In this document: piece by piece, positions 1 to 8,165 of the stretch | Layout: the number at the start of each line of letters is the position of its first letter | Numbering within the stretch: position 1 is the stretch's first letter | Source of the DNA: Alphaproteobacteria bacterium | Lineage (GTDB): Bacteria > Pseudomonadota > Alphaproteobacteria > Rhodobacterales > Rhodobacteraceae | Length of the DNA: 64,000 nt | Direction: 5' to 3' | Assembly (NCBI GenBank): GCA_030425925.1 | Contig: JAUHZO010000011.1 | Span: forward strand, 1-64,000 | Made by a program: the position numbers and the translations under genes | The notes under the pieces: model-generated | What the model saw: only the letters and a program-made list of their open reading frames with translations | What the model was told of the DNA's origin: nothing | Database searches by the model: none

Positions 1-166
1 CGGTGATGTCCCAGCCGCAGCGCGCGTCGATCACGTGGCGGGCATCGTCCTTGCGGGCTGCGAATTCCTCCGGGGTCCAATAGGCAAAGGGCGGCAGGGT
101 GAACCCGAACTGATGGATCATGTCGCCTGCGGCGGTCATGATCGCGTTGATGCGCGAGCGTTTCAT
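1..166 (-). CDS. D-lyxose ketol-isomerase-like protein, N-terminus only (cut by window edge)
   Basis: Reading leftward from the ATG at 166 gives MKRSRINAIM followed by FGFTLPPFAYWTPEEF, which I recognise as the start of the D-lyxose isomerase family (DUF1498, cupin fold), enzymes that interconvert D-lyxose and D-xylulose. About 55 residues are visible and the frame stays open to the edge. Its ATG overlaps the stop of the LacI gene by four bases (ATGA), so the two genes are translationally coupled and the regulator probably controls this gene. The metal-binding cupin residues lie outside the window, so the identification rests on the N-terminal block alone. Confidence 0.7.
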   Translation of the reverse strand, partial: MKRSRINAIMTAAGDMIHQFGFTLPPFAYWTPEEFAARKDDARHVIDARCGWDIT

Positions 167-1194
167 TTCAGAAAGCCTCCTTGAATGCGAAGTTTCGTCC
201 GGACGATGTCCTGACAGGTCTGGGGCGGCGCGCCGTCGATGCGCCGCAAGAGCAGGTCCGCCAGATGCCAGCCGGCTTTCAGGCGGGAGTAATGGCTGGC
301 ATACACCATGGTGCCCACGTAGTCGCCGATACTGGTGCCCGAGCGGACGGAAAACCCGATGTTCAGCCCGGCCGCGCCCAGCGTGCGCATCACGCCCGCC
401 CGCGCGCCCAGAAAGACCAGTTCGTTCACGCAGACAAAGGCGTCGGCGCCTTGCTTCGCCAGCGCCGCCGCCTTGCCGCTGGCCACGTCGGCCTCCTGCG
501 ACAGGTGGCAGATCAGGCTTTCATCCACCGGCAACCCGTGATCCCGCAGGGCGCGGCGATACCCATTCAGGCGCTGCTGCACGAAGACAAAGCTGGGATT
601 GGCGTCCAGCAGGGCGATGCGGCGATGGCCCGCGCGGATCAGCGAATTTGTGCCCTGATAGGCGGCGTCCTCGTTGTCGATGTCCAGATAGGCGTGCCGG
701 TCCGACAGGTTGGTCCGCCCGAAGGTGACAAAGGGCTCATCGTTGTCCAGCAGATAGCGCACGCGTTCATCGTCCGGCTCGGTATGGTCCAGCACCAGCC
801 CGTCGGCATTGCGGCCCCGCACGACGCGCTGGACATGCTCCAGCCCGCTGTCACCGATGGTGATCGGGATCGCGCGCACCGAATACCGGGTGCCGGAAAA
901 CCGCGTGTGCATTCCGTTGAGCAGACCGACAGAGCCGGAATCGCCGATCTCTTCCTCGTTGGTGAAGCCGAGGAGCGCCATGATGACAAAGGTCTGCCCG
1001 GTGCGCAGCTTGACCCCGTCCATGTTGCGCTCACAGCCCAGCCGGGCCGCGGTATCGCGCACCCGCTTGATGGTGCCTTCGCTGATCTTCGGCCCGCCGT
1101 TCAGGGCCCGTGTCACCGTGGTGACCGAAACGCCAAGCGCGTCAGCGATTGTGCTGAGCGTCACGGTCTGGCCGCCATCGGTCTTGCCCGTCAA
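163..1194 (-). CDS. LacI-family transcriptional regulator
   Basis: This is a 343-residue repressor. The N-terminus carries a LacI helix-turn-helix (TLSTIADALGVSVTTVTRAL, residues about 12-31) followed by the hinge helix, and the rest is a periplasmic-binding-protein-like sugar-sensing domain. The frame opens with TTG at 1194, six bases after a good AAGGG ribosome site; a GTG ten codons later would also keep the HTH. It starts three bases after the stop of the decayed beta-mannosidase and overlaps the D-lyxose isomerase-like gene, so it sits inside a sugar operon. The effector is unknown. Unlike the genes upstream of it, this one looks complete. Confidence 0.9.
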   Translation of the reverse strand: MTGKTDGGQTVTLSTIADALGVSVTTVTRALNGGPKISEGTIKRVRDTAARLGCERNMDGVKLRTGQTFVIMALLGFTNEEEIGDSGSVGLLNGMHTRFSGTRYSVRAIPITIGDSGLEHVQRVVRGRNADGLVLDHTEPDDERVRYLLDNDEPFVTFGRTNLSDRHAYLDIDNEDAAYQGTNSLIRAGHRRIALLDANPSFVFVQQRLNGYRRALRDHGLPVDESLICHLSQEADVASGKAAALAKQGADAFVCVNELVFLGARAGVMRTLGAAGLNIGFSVRSGTSIGDYVGTMVYASHYSRLKAGWHLADLLLRRIDGAPPQTCQDIVRTKLRIQGGFLK

Positions 1195-1197
1195 GTG

Positions 1198-2411
1198 TCA
1201 CCCTTTCAGCCAGCGCAGATGCGCGGCACCGGCCAGCCCCTCGCGGCGGCGCACGCGTTGCACAAGCCTAGGCGTTCCGGGCAGAAGAGTGAAACAATTG
1301 TCCGACCAGATGTCGGCCCCGCCAAAGCCCTGGGTGACAAAGAAGGCGGGACGGTCGGTTTCCAGCCGCACGCCGTCATCGGTTTCGGTGCACGTGATCT
1401 GCGGTTCCGGCAGGGCATAGCCTTTGGGGCGGTTCGGCCAGTACTCGTTTTCGCCCGCATGTCGGCGCTCCACGTCGCGCCAGCGCAGGTGCAGGATCTC
1501 CTGCGCGCCCAGCAGCGCCGCGGGCAGGCGCGCCACCTCGACCGCGCGGTCGGGCGGGCAGATGCAGGCCCAGTCGCCCGCCGCCTGCATCGGGCCGGTG
1601 ACGTCGATGCGCATGGCGGCGACGCTCAGCGACACCGTCCCGGGCGTGTCGTTGACGGCCAGGATCACCACCTCGTTCCCTTCGGGCTGCGCAGTGACCA
1701 GCACCGGTGCATAGAACCGCCGCGCCATGTACTGCGTCAGTTTCCACGCACCGCCATATTCCAGGCTGGCCCAGCTGGCCACCGGCCAGGTGTCGTTGAG
1801 CTGCCAGTACAGCGTGCCTATGCTGCGCGGCTTGGAGCTGCGCCAGAACTCGACCGCCGTCTTCATGGCAAGGCCCTGGCTGACCTGGCTCAGCCAGCAC
1901 ATCTCGTCAAAGCCGTCGGGAAAGCGGAAATTGCGCGCCAGCGTCTCGACGATGCGGCTGTTGCCGCCGCGGTTGTGCTGGTGCACGTCCATGACGGCAG
2001 ACGAGACGTTGCCGTCGCCCGGTTCGGTGAAGGTCTCGATCAGCGCGATCTCGCGCAGGCCGATGCGCATCTGGCGCGTGGTCTCGCCGATGCGCACCTG
2101 CAGGTCGTACAGCGGCTGCGCCCCGTGCCCCACCGGCCACCACAGCCTTGGCGCAGTGATCCGGACCGTCAGATCGGTCCGGTTCCAGCCGGGATAAAGC
2201 GTCACGTCCCGGGTGACCGTCTGCCCGTCCAGCAGCAGCGTCGCGGTGGTCTCGACCGGTTGCTCGCAATGGGTGTGCAGGCTGACACGGACCCGCACAC
2301 TGCCATCCTTGTGCACCTGCCGGACCGCCACGTCCTTGAGCAGCACGGGATCGGGCCGGCGCAGCACGATGTCGCCATAAACCCCAAGCGGGCTGAGCGC
2401 GATGTTCCGGG
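1198..2411 (-). pseudogene. Decayed GH2 beta-mannosidase (N-terminus and catalytic core lost)
   Basis: The frame retains two separated pieces of a family 2 beta-mannosidase. Residues 1-110 of the open frame match the end of the sugar-binding domain and the Ig-like domain (VLLKDVAV, RLWWPVGHG, MRIGLREIALIE). The text then jumps, near position 2037, to the post-catalytic block TFTEPGDGN...GTLYWQLNDTWPVASW and the C-terminal domains. The missing stretch would hold both catalytic glutamates (acid/base and the nucleophile of the SEFG motif), about 300 residues in normal homologues. Upstream homology ends near 2411, where an in-frame TAA and the foreign segment begin. The remaining protein (start ATG 2367, 389 residues) cannot be an active mannosidase. 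The stop at 1198 and its coupling to lacI are preserved. Confidence 0.8.
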
Positions 2412-2748
2412 CTTATTTATCAAGCGCACCAAGCAAAACGTACCGGATTCCAGCGCGTTAGGCCAATCTGCGCGCATGACGCGATATTACTACCGGCCCT
2501 GGAAAGACGATAGCCTTGCATCGGCGCTGCACTTCATGCGGTGCCGCATCGTGCGGAACGGCGAACCTGGGCTTGAGCATGTGGATGCGCTCTTGCGCCA
2601 GCAAGGCGTTGATCCTGACACGCTGCCGATGCCTCAGAAGGTGGCCAAGCACTTCAAGCGGAATGAATTGCGCAGAGCGATCCTAACAGCCCTTCGAGAC
2701 GGGCCGCAGACTGGCGCGCAGATCGCGGCAAGGGTGGGGGCGAGTTAG
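2412..2748. other. Insertion/deletion scar between two truncated genes
   Basis: This 337-bp segment is lower in GC at its left end (gggcttatttatcaagcg) and separates the broken N-terminal side of the beta-mannosidase remnant from the broken C-terminal side of the sulfatase. I find no clear terminal inverted repeats or transposase. It contains one open frame on the plus strand, described separately. The arrangement suggests the trace of a mobile element or of an element-mediated deletion. Confidence 0.55.
2476..2748 (+). CDS. Small hypothetical protein with a possible winged-helix end, probably truncated
   Basis: ATG at 2476 opens a 90-codon frame: MTRYYYRPWKDDSLASALHF at the start and RRAILTALRDGPQTGAQIAA near the end. 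The last third resembles the first helices of a DNA-binding winged-helix domain (AILTAL...TGAQIAARV), but the frame stops at 2748, exactly where sulfatase sequence begins on the other strand, so its C-terminus is likely cut off. It is the only plus-strand frame in the first 13 kb and is flanked by broken genes. I do not recognise the family; a remnant of a mobile-element regulator is one possibility. It may not be expressed. Confidence 0.4.
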   Translation: MTRYYYRPWKDDSLASALHFMRCRIVRNGEPGLEHVDALLRQQGVDPDTLPMPQKVAKHFKRNELRRAILTALRDGPQTGAQIAARVGAS

Positions 2749-3779
2749 ACCAGAGAGGCGACGGCCCCTGTCACCCGCGTGCCTGCGGCCACGCCCGGAC
2801 CGGCCATGACCAGCGGGATGCGGATGCTTTCGTCGTTCTCGGTGCCCTTCTGCACCAGGCCGTGGCTGCCCAGGTTCTCGCCATGGTCTGAGGCAAGGAT
2901 CACCAGCGTGTCCTCTTCCAGCCCGGCGGCGGCGGTCCCGTCCAGCACGCGGCCGACGGCGCTGTCCATCCAGGTCACCGCGCCGGGACATTCCGCGGTC
3001 AGGGCGCGCAGGTCATAGCCCTCGGGCAACGCCATCGTGTGCGGCAGGCGGAAGGAATAGTAACGGAAATCCCAGCGATAGACCTTGTACCAGTAATCGC
3101 GGTTCTCGATCCGGGCCTCGTCGATGTTTTCCCGCAGGATCATGTCCCCGGGCCGGTACATGGCCAGGTAGTCTTCCGGCATGTCGGCCACCGGGCAATG
3201 CGGCGGCGAGATGTTGTAATACAGAAAGAACGGCGGGCCGGTGCCCTGGCGCGCGGCCAGGAAGCGGACCGCCTCGCCCGCCTCGCAATCGACGCTGAAG
3301 CCTTCGGGCGCGAATTCGGGCCCGCCATCGCGGGAATAGATCTGCGCGGAATTGGCGTGGTGCACGCGGGGGATCAGGTAGTGATCGAACCCGATCTCGT
3401 GTGGCCAGGAATGGATGTGCCACTTGCCGATCACCGCCGTCTCGTAGCCCTGCCCGCGCAGCAGTTCGGGCAGGGTCGGGTCCTTCCGATGCGGGCGCGC
3501 CGGGAACGGGTATTCGGGCATGTTGAAATCGCCGGTGCGGCCCGGATAGGCCACGTTGGTCTTGCCGCCTGTCGCGGTGCGGTTGTGCTGGCCCGAGATC
3601 AGGACAGAGCGCGCGGCCATGCAGACCGGGAAATTGGTGATCGCCGTGTCCCTGACCGCGCCGCGCGCCGCCAGCCGGTCGATATGCGGCGTCGCCACCT
3701 GGGTGCCGCCATAACAGCCCAGCTCGTAGGGGCGCAGCTGGTCGGCGGTGATCAGGACGATGTTCGGTTTGCCGGCCAT
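2745..3779 (-). pseudogene. Type I sulfatase, C-terminally truncated
   Basis: From ATG 3779 the frame reads MAGKPNIVLITADQLRPYEL, the metal-binding start of the alkaline phosphatase/sulfatase superfamily. The formylglycine motif Cys-Met-Ala-Ala-Arg (in FPVCMAARSV, residues about 51-55) is intact, as are GKWHIHSW and the second metal site SDHGENLGSHG. The protein ends abruptly after AGTRVTGAVASLV at the junction with the 2.4-2.75 kb scar. Family members normally continue another 100-150 residues (LVDIAPTLLDLAG and a C-terminal subdomain). The 344-residue product is therefore probably non-functional, though all catalytic motifs remain. It starts two bases after the stop of the ABC ATPase remnant, the spacing of a former sugar-sulfate utilisation operon. 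Confidence 0.75.
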
Positions 3780-3781
3780 GG

Positions 3782-4045
3782 TCACAGATGCCTTCCGCTG
3801 CCGGGATCGAACAGATGGGCACCCTCCAGCGCCCAGGTGACCGGCACGCCCTCGCCCGCCGCCAGCTTGCGCATGCCGGGCACGCGCAGGCGCAGGAGCT
3901 GGCCATGCAGGTCCAGCACCACCGAGGTTTCCGAGCCCATGGGCTCGCACATCTCCACCGGCAGGCCTTCGGTCACCTGGCCCGCGCCATGGCCCAGCGT
4001 GATGTCCTCGGGACGCACCGCCAGCGTGGCGCGCATCACCGCCAT
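3782..4045 (-). pseudogene. C-terminal remnant of a sugar ABC transporter ATPase (MalK/UgpC type)
   Basis: About 87 codons remain, reading ATLAVRPEDITLGHG...MGSETSVVLDLHG...GEGVPVTWALEGAHLFDPGSG. This is the TOBE/OB-fold regulatory tail of MalK/UgpC-type ATPases; everything upstream (Walker A, LSGGQ, Walker B) has been deleted. The remnant is fused out of frame to the N-terminus of a permease gene at about 4046, so one deletion removed the rest of that permease, presumably a second permease, and most of this ATPase. The stop at 3782 precedes the sulfatase start by two bases. Confidence 0.7.
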
Positions 4046-4269
4046 GGCCGCTGCAGGATCCGGTCTTCGCCGAAGGTGCGGACATAGTTGTTCGCCCCGA
4101 CAAACGCCTTGTTCGGCGACGGGCCGTCCCAGTTGGTCATGCTGAACCAGAGCAGCTGGAAGAAGGGATAGAGACTGAACAGGGTCAGCATCGTCAGCGG
4201 AACGATCAGAAAGCTGGTGATGACAAGCCTGCGCTGTCCCCTTGCGGACAAGGTCGACACGGGCGGCAT
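4046..4269 (-). pseudogene. N-terminal remnant of a sugar ABC permease (UgpA/MalF type)
   Basis: ATG 4269 gives about 72 residues with the first membrane helix (LVITSFLIVPLTMLTLFSLY) and the motif SMTNWDGPSPNKAFVGANNY that follows it in carbohydrate permeases of the MalF/UgpA class. Homology stops after TFGEDRILQRP, where the frame runs into ATPase sequence. The remaining five or so helices and the EAA loop are missing. It lies 78 bases after the stop of the binding-protein remnant, the usual order for such an importer. Confidence 0.7.
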
Positions 4270-4347
4270 CCTGGATGGGATCGGAATGGGGCAAAGGTGC
4301 CGCGCCCGGCGCCCAGGAGGCAGCCGAAGGCGGCGGGAGGAACGCGG

Positions 4348-5297
4348 TTACTTGGTGGCGTTCTGCCAGCGCGTGTTCACATCCTCGATGGCGGCGTCAA
4401 ATCTTCGGCCAGCACCAGGACGCGGATGTAGGTGCCCGACATGAAGTCGAGACGCGCATCGGCCATCGCCTGCTTGAACTCCGACGACAGGACGCCGGTG
4501 ACGCTGGTTGCAGGCTCTGCCGCGAACAGCTCTTGCAGCTGCGGCATGGCCGGGTCGATCCGCGTGTCGCCGGGGATAAAGCCCGCGCGGTTCGAGATGT
4601 CGGTTTCCGTGAGCAGGCATTCGACAAAAGCCTTGGCGGTTTCGGGGTTCTCGGACTTGGCCGACACACCCAGCGCCCAGGAACATCTTGGACTGTCCCG
4701 GTTGTTGGCGGTGTAGTCCCGCTCGGTGCAGCCTGCTTCGAACAGATCGCGCACGAAGCGGATCGACTGGCCATAGGGCTCGTCCGCCGCGTAGGGCGAG
4801 TTCGAGTTCAGCGCGGCATCGAAATAGGTGCCGTCCTGGGCAAAGAGCAGTGCCGCCTTGTCCCATTGCTGCATCGGCCAGCCTGCGCCCATGTTGATCT
4901 GGAACGGCACGATGCCTGCCGCCGACAGCTTTTCGCAGGCGGCAAACAGCTCGGTCCTGGTGCTGGGCACAGCCTCGATGCCGGCGCGTTCAAAGGCGGC
5001 CTTGTTGCAGACCACGGCCTCGGCACTTGCGCCGTAGACAAGGCCGTAGACATTGCCGTCCAAGGTGAAGCTGTCGATGAAGCGGTGGTTCTCCATCATC
5101 GCCGTCAGATCGTTCAGCGGCAGGTAGAAGGTAGGGTACTGATCCGGCGGGATGCTGTCCATGACGTTCAGCACGTCGCCGTAATCGCCCGAGGCAATGC
5201 GGGTGGGCATTTCCTTGCGGTAGCCCGCGACGGGCAGGATCTCGACCTCGGCGCCGGGATACTTGGCGGCAAAGCCCGCGGCCGCCTCGCAGACCAA
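4348..5297 (-). pseudogene. Extracellular sugar-binding protein (family 1), broken by deletion and frameshift
   Basis: The frame aligns by eye with ABC sugar-binding proteins of bacterial SBP family 1 (EVEILPVAGYRKEMPTRIAS, PFQINMGAGWPMQQWDKAA, SAKSENPETAKAFVECLL). There are three lesions. The signal peptide and first strand are missing at the 5' end. About 50-60 residues appear deleted near 4685 (NNRDSPR joined to CSWALGV). A one-base loss near 4394 shifts the frame: AEDLTPPSRM then stop at 4377, whereas the next frame reads AED-FDAAIEDVNTRWQNATK and ends properly at 4348. Such a product could neither be exported nor fold. It was once the first gene of the importer whose permease and ATPase remnants follow. 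Confidence 0.75.
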
Positions 5298-5399
5298 GCC
5301 GCGCAGTGCCTGCCGCGCCGGACAGACGCGTCACAGCCCCTGCCCCCGGGCAATGCGCCGGGCGGCAGGCTCTGCATGTCATGGGATCAAGGGCTTGCG

Positions 5400-5447
5400 G
5401 CCAGATGACAGGCCAGATGACGGGCCAGATGACGGGCCAGAGAATGG
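5400..5447. repeat. 12-bp tandem repeat, three full copies plus one degenerate
   Basis: GCCAGATGACAG, GCCAGATGACGG, GCCAGATGACGG and GCCAGAGAATGG lie head to tail between the dead binding-protein gene and the aldo-keto reductase. The unit is a multiple of three but no supported gene covers it. It may be replication-slippage debris at the edge of the decayed segment. Confidence 0.8.
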
Positions 5448-5483
5448 ACCAGCCCGTAACGGCGTCCCGGCACGCGCCGGGGG

Positions 5484-6446
5484 TTATCCGGGCTTGTAGT
5501 CCCGGTCGGCCTCGGGATCGGTCAGGGACGGCTCCAGCGTCATCAGGTCGTCCCAGACGGCCTGCGGGATTTCGGCCGCCGCCCAGTCCAGCGATTGCGT
5601 CACCCGCTCCGGCCGCGAGACGCCCACGATCGTCGACGTGATGCGCGGATCGCGGGTGGAGAATTGCAGCGCCACCGCCCCCGGTGCCACGCCATGGCGC
5701 GCGCAGACCGCCTCGACCGCGCGGATCGGGGCCAGTTTCTCGTCGCTGGCCAGCTGATAGGTGACGCGCGGCATCTCGGCGCTGCCCTTGGCCAGCACCC
5801 CCCCGGCATAAGGTGCCGCGTTCAGGATGGCGATGCCACGCGCATGGGCGTCGTCGAACAGCGCATCGGCCGAACGGTTCACCAGCGTCCAGCGGTTGTG
5901 GTTGATCAGCGCGTCAAAGGGCCGGTCGCGCAGCAGATCGCGCATCAGGTCGACCCGGCCCATGGCCAGCCCCACTGCCTGCGCAACCCCCTCTTCGCGC
6001 AACCGGAACAACGCGTCGAGCGCGCCGCCGTCGCGGGTGATCTCGGTCAGGTCGCGGGCGTGTTCGGGATCGTGCAGGTGCAAAAGCGGGATCGTGTCGA
6101 GCCCCAGCCGCGTCAGGCTTTCCTCGACCGACCGCTGCACCCGGTCGGCATCGAACCGCCCGGTCTCCATGTCGCGGTCCAGCTTGGTGGACAGCACAAA
6201 GCCCTCGGGCAGGCCGCCCCGGTCGCGCAGGGCCGCGCCGATGCGCGTCTCGCTGCGGCCAAAGCCGTAATTGTTCGACGTGTCGAGAAAGTTCACCGGA
6301 CCGGCAAAGATCGCCTCCAGCGTGGCGCGGGCGCGGGCCTCGTCGACCTCGTAGCCGTAGGTGTCGGGCATGTTGCCCAGCGCCGAGGCGCCAAAGCACA
6401 GCGATGTGACGCGAAGCCCGGTGGTGCCGATGGCCTGTCTGTCCAT
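5484..6446 (-). CDS. Aldo/keto reductase, probable aldose dehydrogenase
   Basis: This is a complete 320-residue AKR with ATG 6446 preceded by GAAAGGAAACGACC. The catalytic tetrad is visible: Asp and Tyr in NFLDTSNNYGFGRSE, Lys in STKLDRD and His in LLHLHDPEH. The subfamily wording (LCFGASALGNMP, YGYEVDEARA) matches D-threo-aldose/L-fucose 1-dehydrogenase types that oxidise an aldose to its lactone with NAD(P). It is the last gene of the leftward operon, 14 bases after the amidohydrolase stop, which fits a dehydrogenase-lactonase pair. The substrate is not determined by sequence. Confidence 0.85.
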   Translation of the reverse strand: MDRQAIGTTGLRVTSLCFGASALGNMPDTYGYEVDEARARATLEAIFAGPVNFLDTSNNYGFGRSETRIGAALRDRGGLPEGFVLSTKLDRDMETGRFDADRVQRSVEESLTRLGLDTIPLLHLHDPEHARDLTEITRDGGALDALFRLREEGVAQAVGLAMGRVDLMRDLLRDRPFDALINHNRWTLVNRSADALFDDAHARGIAILNAAPYAGGVLAKGSAEMPRVTYQLASDEKLAPIRAVEAVCARHGVAPGAVALQFSTRDPRITSTIVGVSRPERVTQSLDWAAAEIPQAVWDDLMTLEPSLTDPEADRDYKPG

Positions 6447-6460
6447 GTGGTCGTTTCCTT

Positions 6461-7294
6461 TCAGGCGATGCGATAGAACGCGCGGGCCGTGTCGGCAAAG
6501 ATCCGGCGCTGCCCGTCCGCACCGCAGGCGGCGGTCAGGCGCAGCGCCTGTGCGTGCCAGGCGGCGTAAGAGCAGCGCAGCCGCGCCACCGGCCAGTCCG
6601 ACCCCCACATCACGCGCCCGGGGCCAAAGACCGCCAGCACGTGATCGGTTGCGGGCTGCAGCACCGCATCCGACCAGTCATCATCGGCCTCGGTCACCAG
6701 GCCCGACAGCTTGCAGAACGCGCCCGTGTCTTCGGCCAGCGCCGTCATGCCTTCGGCCCAGCGGGCGTGGTCTGCGTCGGAACGGGTGCGGAATTGCGGT
6801 TTCATGCAGTGGTCGATCACCGCCCGCAATTCGGGATAGCGGGTCAGCAGCGTGTGGAAATGCGGCAGGTGGCGCGGAAAGCCCAGGCCGTCAAAGGTCA
6901 GATCCATGGCGATCAGCGCCTCAAAGGCCCATTGCACATCCGCCCGCAGCATCCAGGTGTCGTCGGCGATGTCCTGGATCATCGGGCGGACGCCGGCGAA
7001 TTTCGGATGCCGGGCCAGACGGTCGAGCACGGCGCGCTGGCCCGGGTCCTCGAAATCGATCCAGCCGACCACGCGGGCGACATGCGGCGTGGCGTCGGCA
7101 ATGCCCAGCAGGTAATCGGTTTCCGCCACACTGGGCGCGGCCTGCACCAGCACCGTCTGCTTCACCCCGGTCTCGGCCCGGCCAGGGGCAAGGTCCGACG
7201 GCCGGTAGGGCCGGCTCAGCACCGGGTCGTCCGGTGGCATCCAGGGATAGTCGCCACGGGCGGGATGCCAGAAATGCTGATGCGCGTCGATCAT
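6461..7294 (-). CDS. Amidohydrolase-family sugar lactonase (COG3618 type)
   Basis: The product has 277 residues and begins MIDAHQHFWHPARGDYPWM, the first metal-binding HxH motif of the amidohydrolase subgroup that includes L-fuconolactone and L-rhamnono-lactone hydrolases. Further motifs are VIDHCMKPQF and the terminal MWGSDWPVA aspartate block. The ATG at 7294 overlaps the stop of the upstream SDR gene (ATGA), and the aldo/keto reductase follows. Dehydrogenase plus lactonase plus reductase is the classical opening of non-phosphorylating aldose oxidation. No aldonate dehydratase is present in the window. Confidence 0.85.
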   Translation of the reverse strand: MIDAHQHFWHPARGDYPWMPPDDPVLSRPYRPSDLAPGRAETGVKQTVLVQAAPSVAETDYLLGIADATPHVARVVGWIDFEDPGQRAVLDRLARHPKFAGVRPMIQDIADDTWMLRADVQWAFEALIAMDLTFDGLGFPRHLPHFHTLLTRYPELRAVIDHCMKPQFRTRSDADHARWAEGMTALAEDTGAFCKLSGLVTEADDDWSDAVLQPATDHVLAVFGPGRVMWGSDWPVARLRCSYAAWHAQALRLTAACGADGQRRIFADTARAFYRIA

Positions 7295-8097
7295 GACTGC
7301 GCCTTGAACCGCTCGGCCCAGTCGGGATGCCAGCGCGACAGCGGCGGGCGGTTCTCGATCATGTCCCCCGCCGCCCACGCCATGCGCCTGGCGTCCATCT
7401 CGGGGGTGACCTCGTTGTCGGGGCAGATGATGTAGAAATCGCCCCGCTCCAGCCGCGGCAGCATGTAGGCCACCAGTTCGGCCGGGCTCCAGCCGCCCGG
7501 ATCGGGGCGATGCGGGCCGGTGAGGGTGAAGCCGGGCACCAGCAGATGCGCGCTGATCCGGCACCCTTCGGTGTTGCGCAACTGGTGTTGCAGTTGTTCG
7601 GTATAGGTCTTGAGCGCGGATTTGGTGACATTGTAGATCACGTTCCCCGGCGGGTTGGTGATCCCCTGCTTGGAGCCGGTGTTGAGGATCAGGCCAGGAC
7701 GGCCTGCCGCCAGCATGCGCGGCAGAAAGGCGCGCTCGGCCAGAACGGCGGCCCAGAAATTGACCTCCATGGTGCGCCGCCAGTTGTCCAGCGTGTCGTC
7801 GCCCCCGCCTGCCACCCGCGTGGCGGCATTGTTCATCAGCAGGTCGACCCGGCCAAACCGCTCATGCGCCGCTTCGGCCAGCGCGTCGATGGCATCGGGG
7901 TCGGCCACGTCCATCGCGCGGCAGAGCGACGGGCCGTCAAGCGTGGCCGCCGCCGCTTGCAGCGCGCCCTGGTCGAGATCGACCAGCACGATCCCCATCC
8001 CGCGCGCCGACAGCGCCTGCGCGGTGGCAAGCCCGATGCCCGAGGCCGCGCCGGTGATCACCGCAACAGACCCGCGATCCAGCGCCGGATGTGTCAT
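7291..8097 (-). CDS. Short-chain dehydrogenase/reductase
   Basis: The 268-residue SDR has the cofactor motif TGAASGIG near residue 16, the NNAA motif, a catalytic serine in NTGSKQG and the catalytic pair Tyr/Lys in YNVTKSALK. An acidic residue after the second strand (VLVDLD) suggests NAD(H). The C-terminal extension is unusually long for a classical SDR (SRWHPDWAERFKAQ). The preceding binding-protein gene ends 68 bases upstream and the amidohydrolase overlaps downstream, so it is likely to act on the imported sugar or its derivative. The substrate cannot be assigned. Confidence 0.85.
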   Translation of the reverse strand: MTHPALDRGSVAVITGAASGIGLATAQALSARGMGIVLVDLDQGALQAAAATLDGPSLCRAMDVADPDAIDALAEAAHERFGRVDLLMNNAATRVAGGGDDTLDNWRRTMEVNFWAAVLAERAFLPRMLAAGRPGLILNTGSKQGITNPPGNVIYNVTKSALKTYTEQLQHQLRNTEGCRISAHLLVPGFTLTGPHRPDPGGWSPAELVAYMLPRLERGDFYIICPDNEVTPEMDARRMAWAAGDMIENRPPLSRWHPDWAERFKAQS

Positions 8098-8165
8098 GTC
8101 CCGCTTCCTTGCTCAGTGTCGGGGTGGCCCGGACCGGCCCGCGCCACCTCCTGATCGGACCCGCG

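Noticed and set aside
181-2748. Long plus-strand open frame of 855 codons opposite lacI and the mannosidase
   Set aside because: It mirrors the codon pattern of the genes on the other strand; only its last 90 codons, beyond those genes, show independent coding character.
5400-5447. CRISPR-like array
   Set aside because: The 12-bp units are contiguous with no spacers and no cas genes are present.
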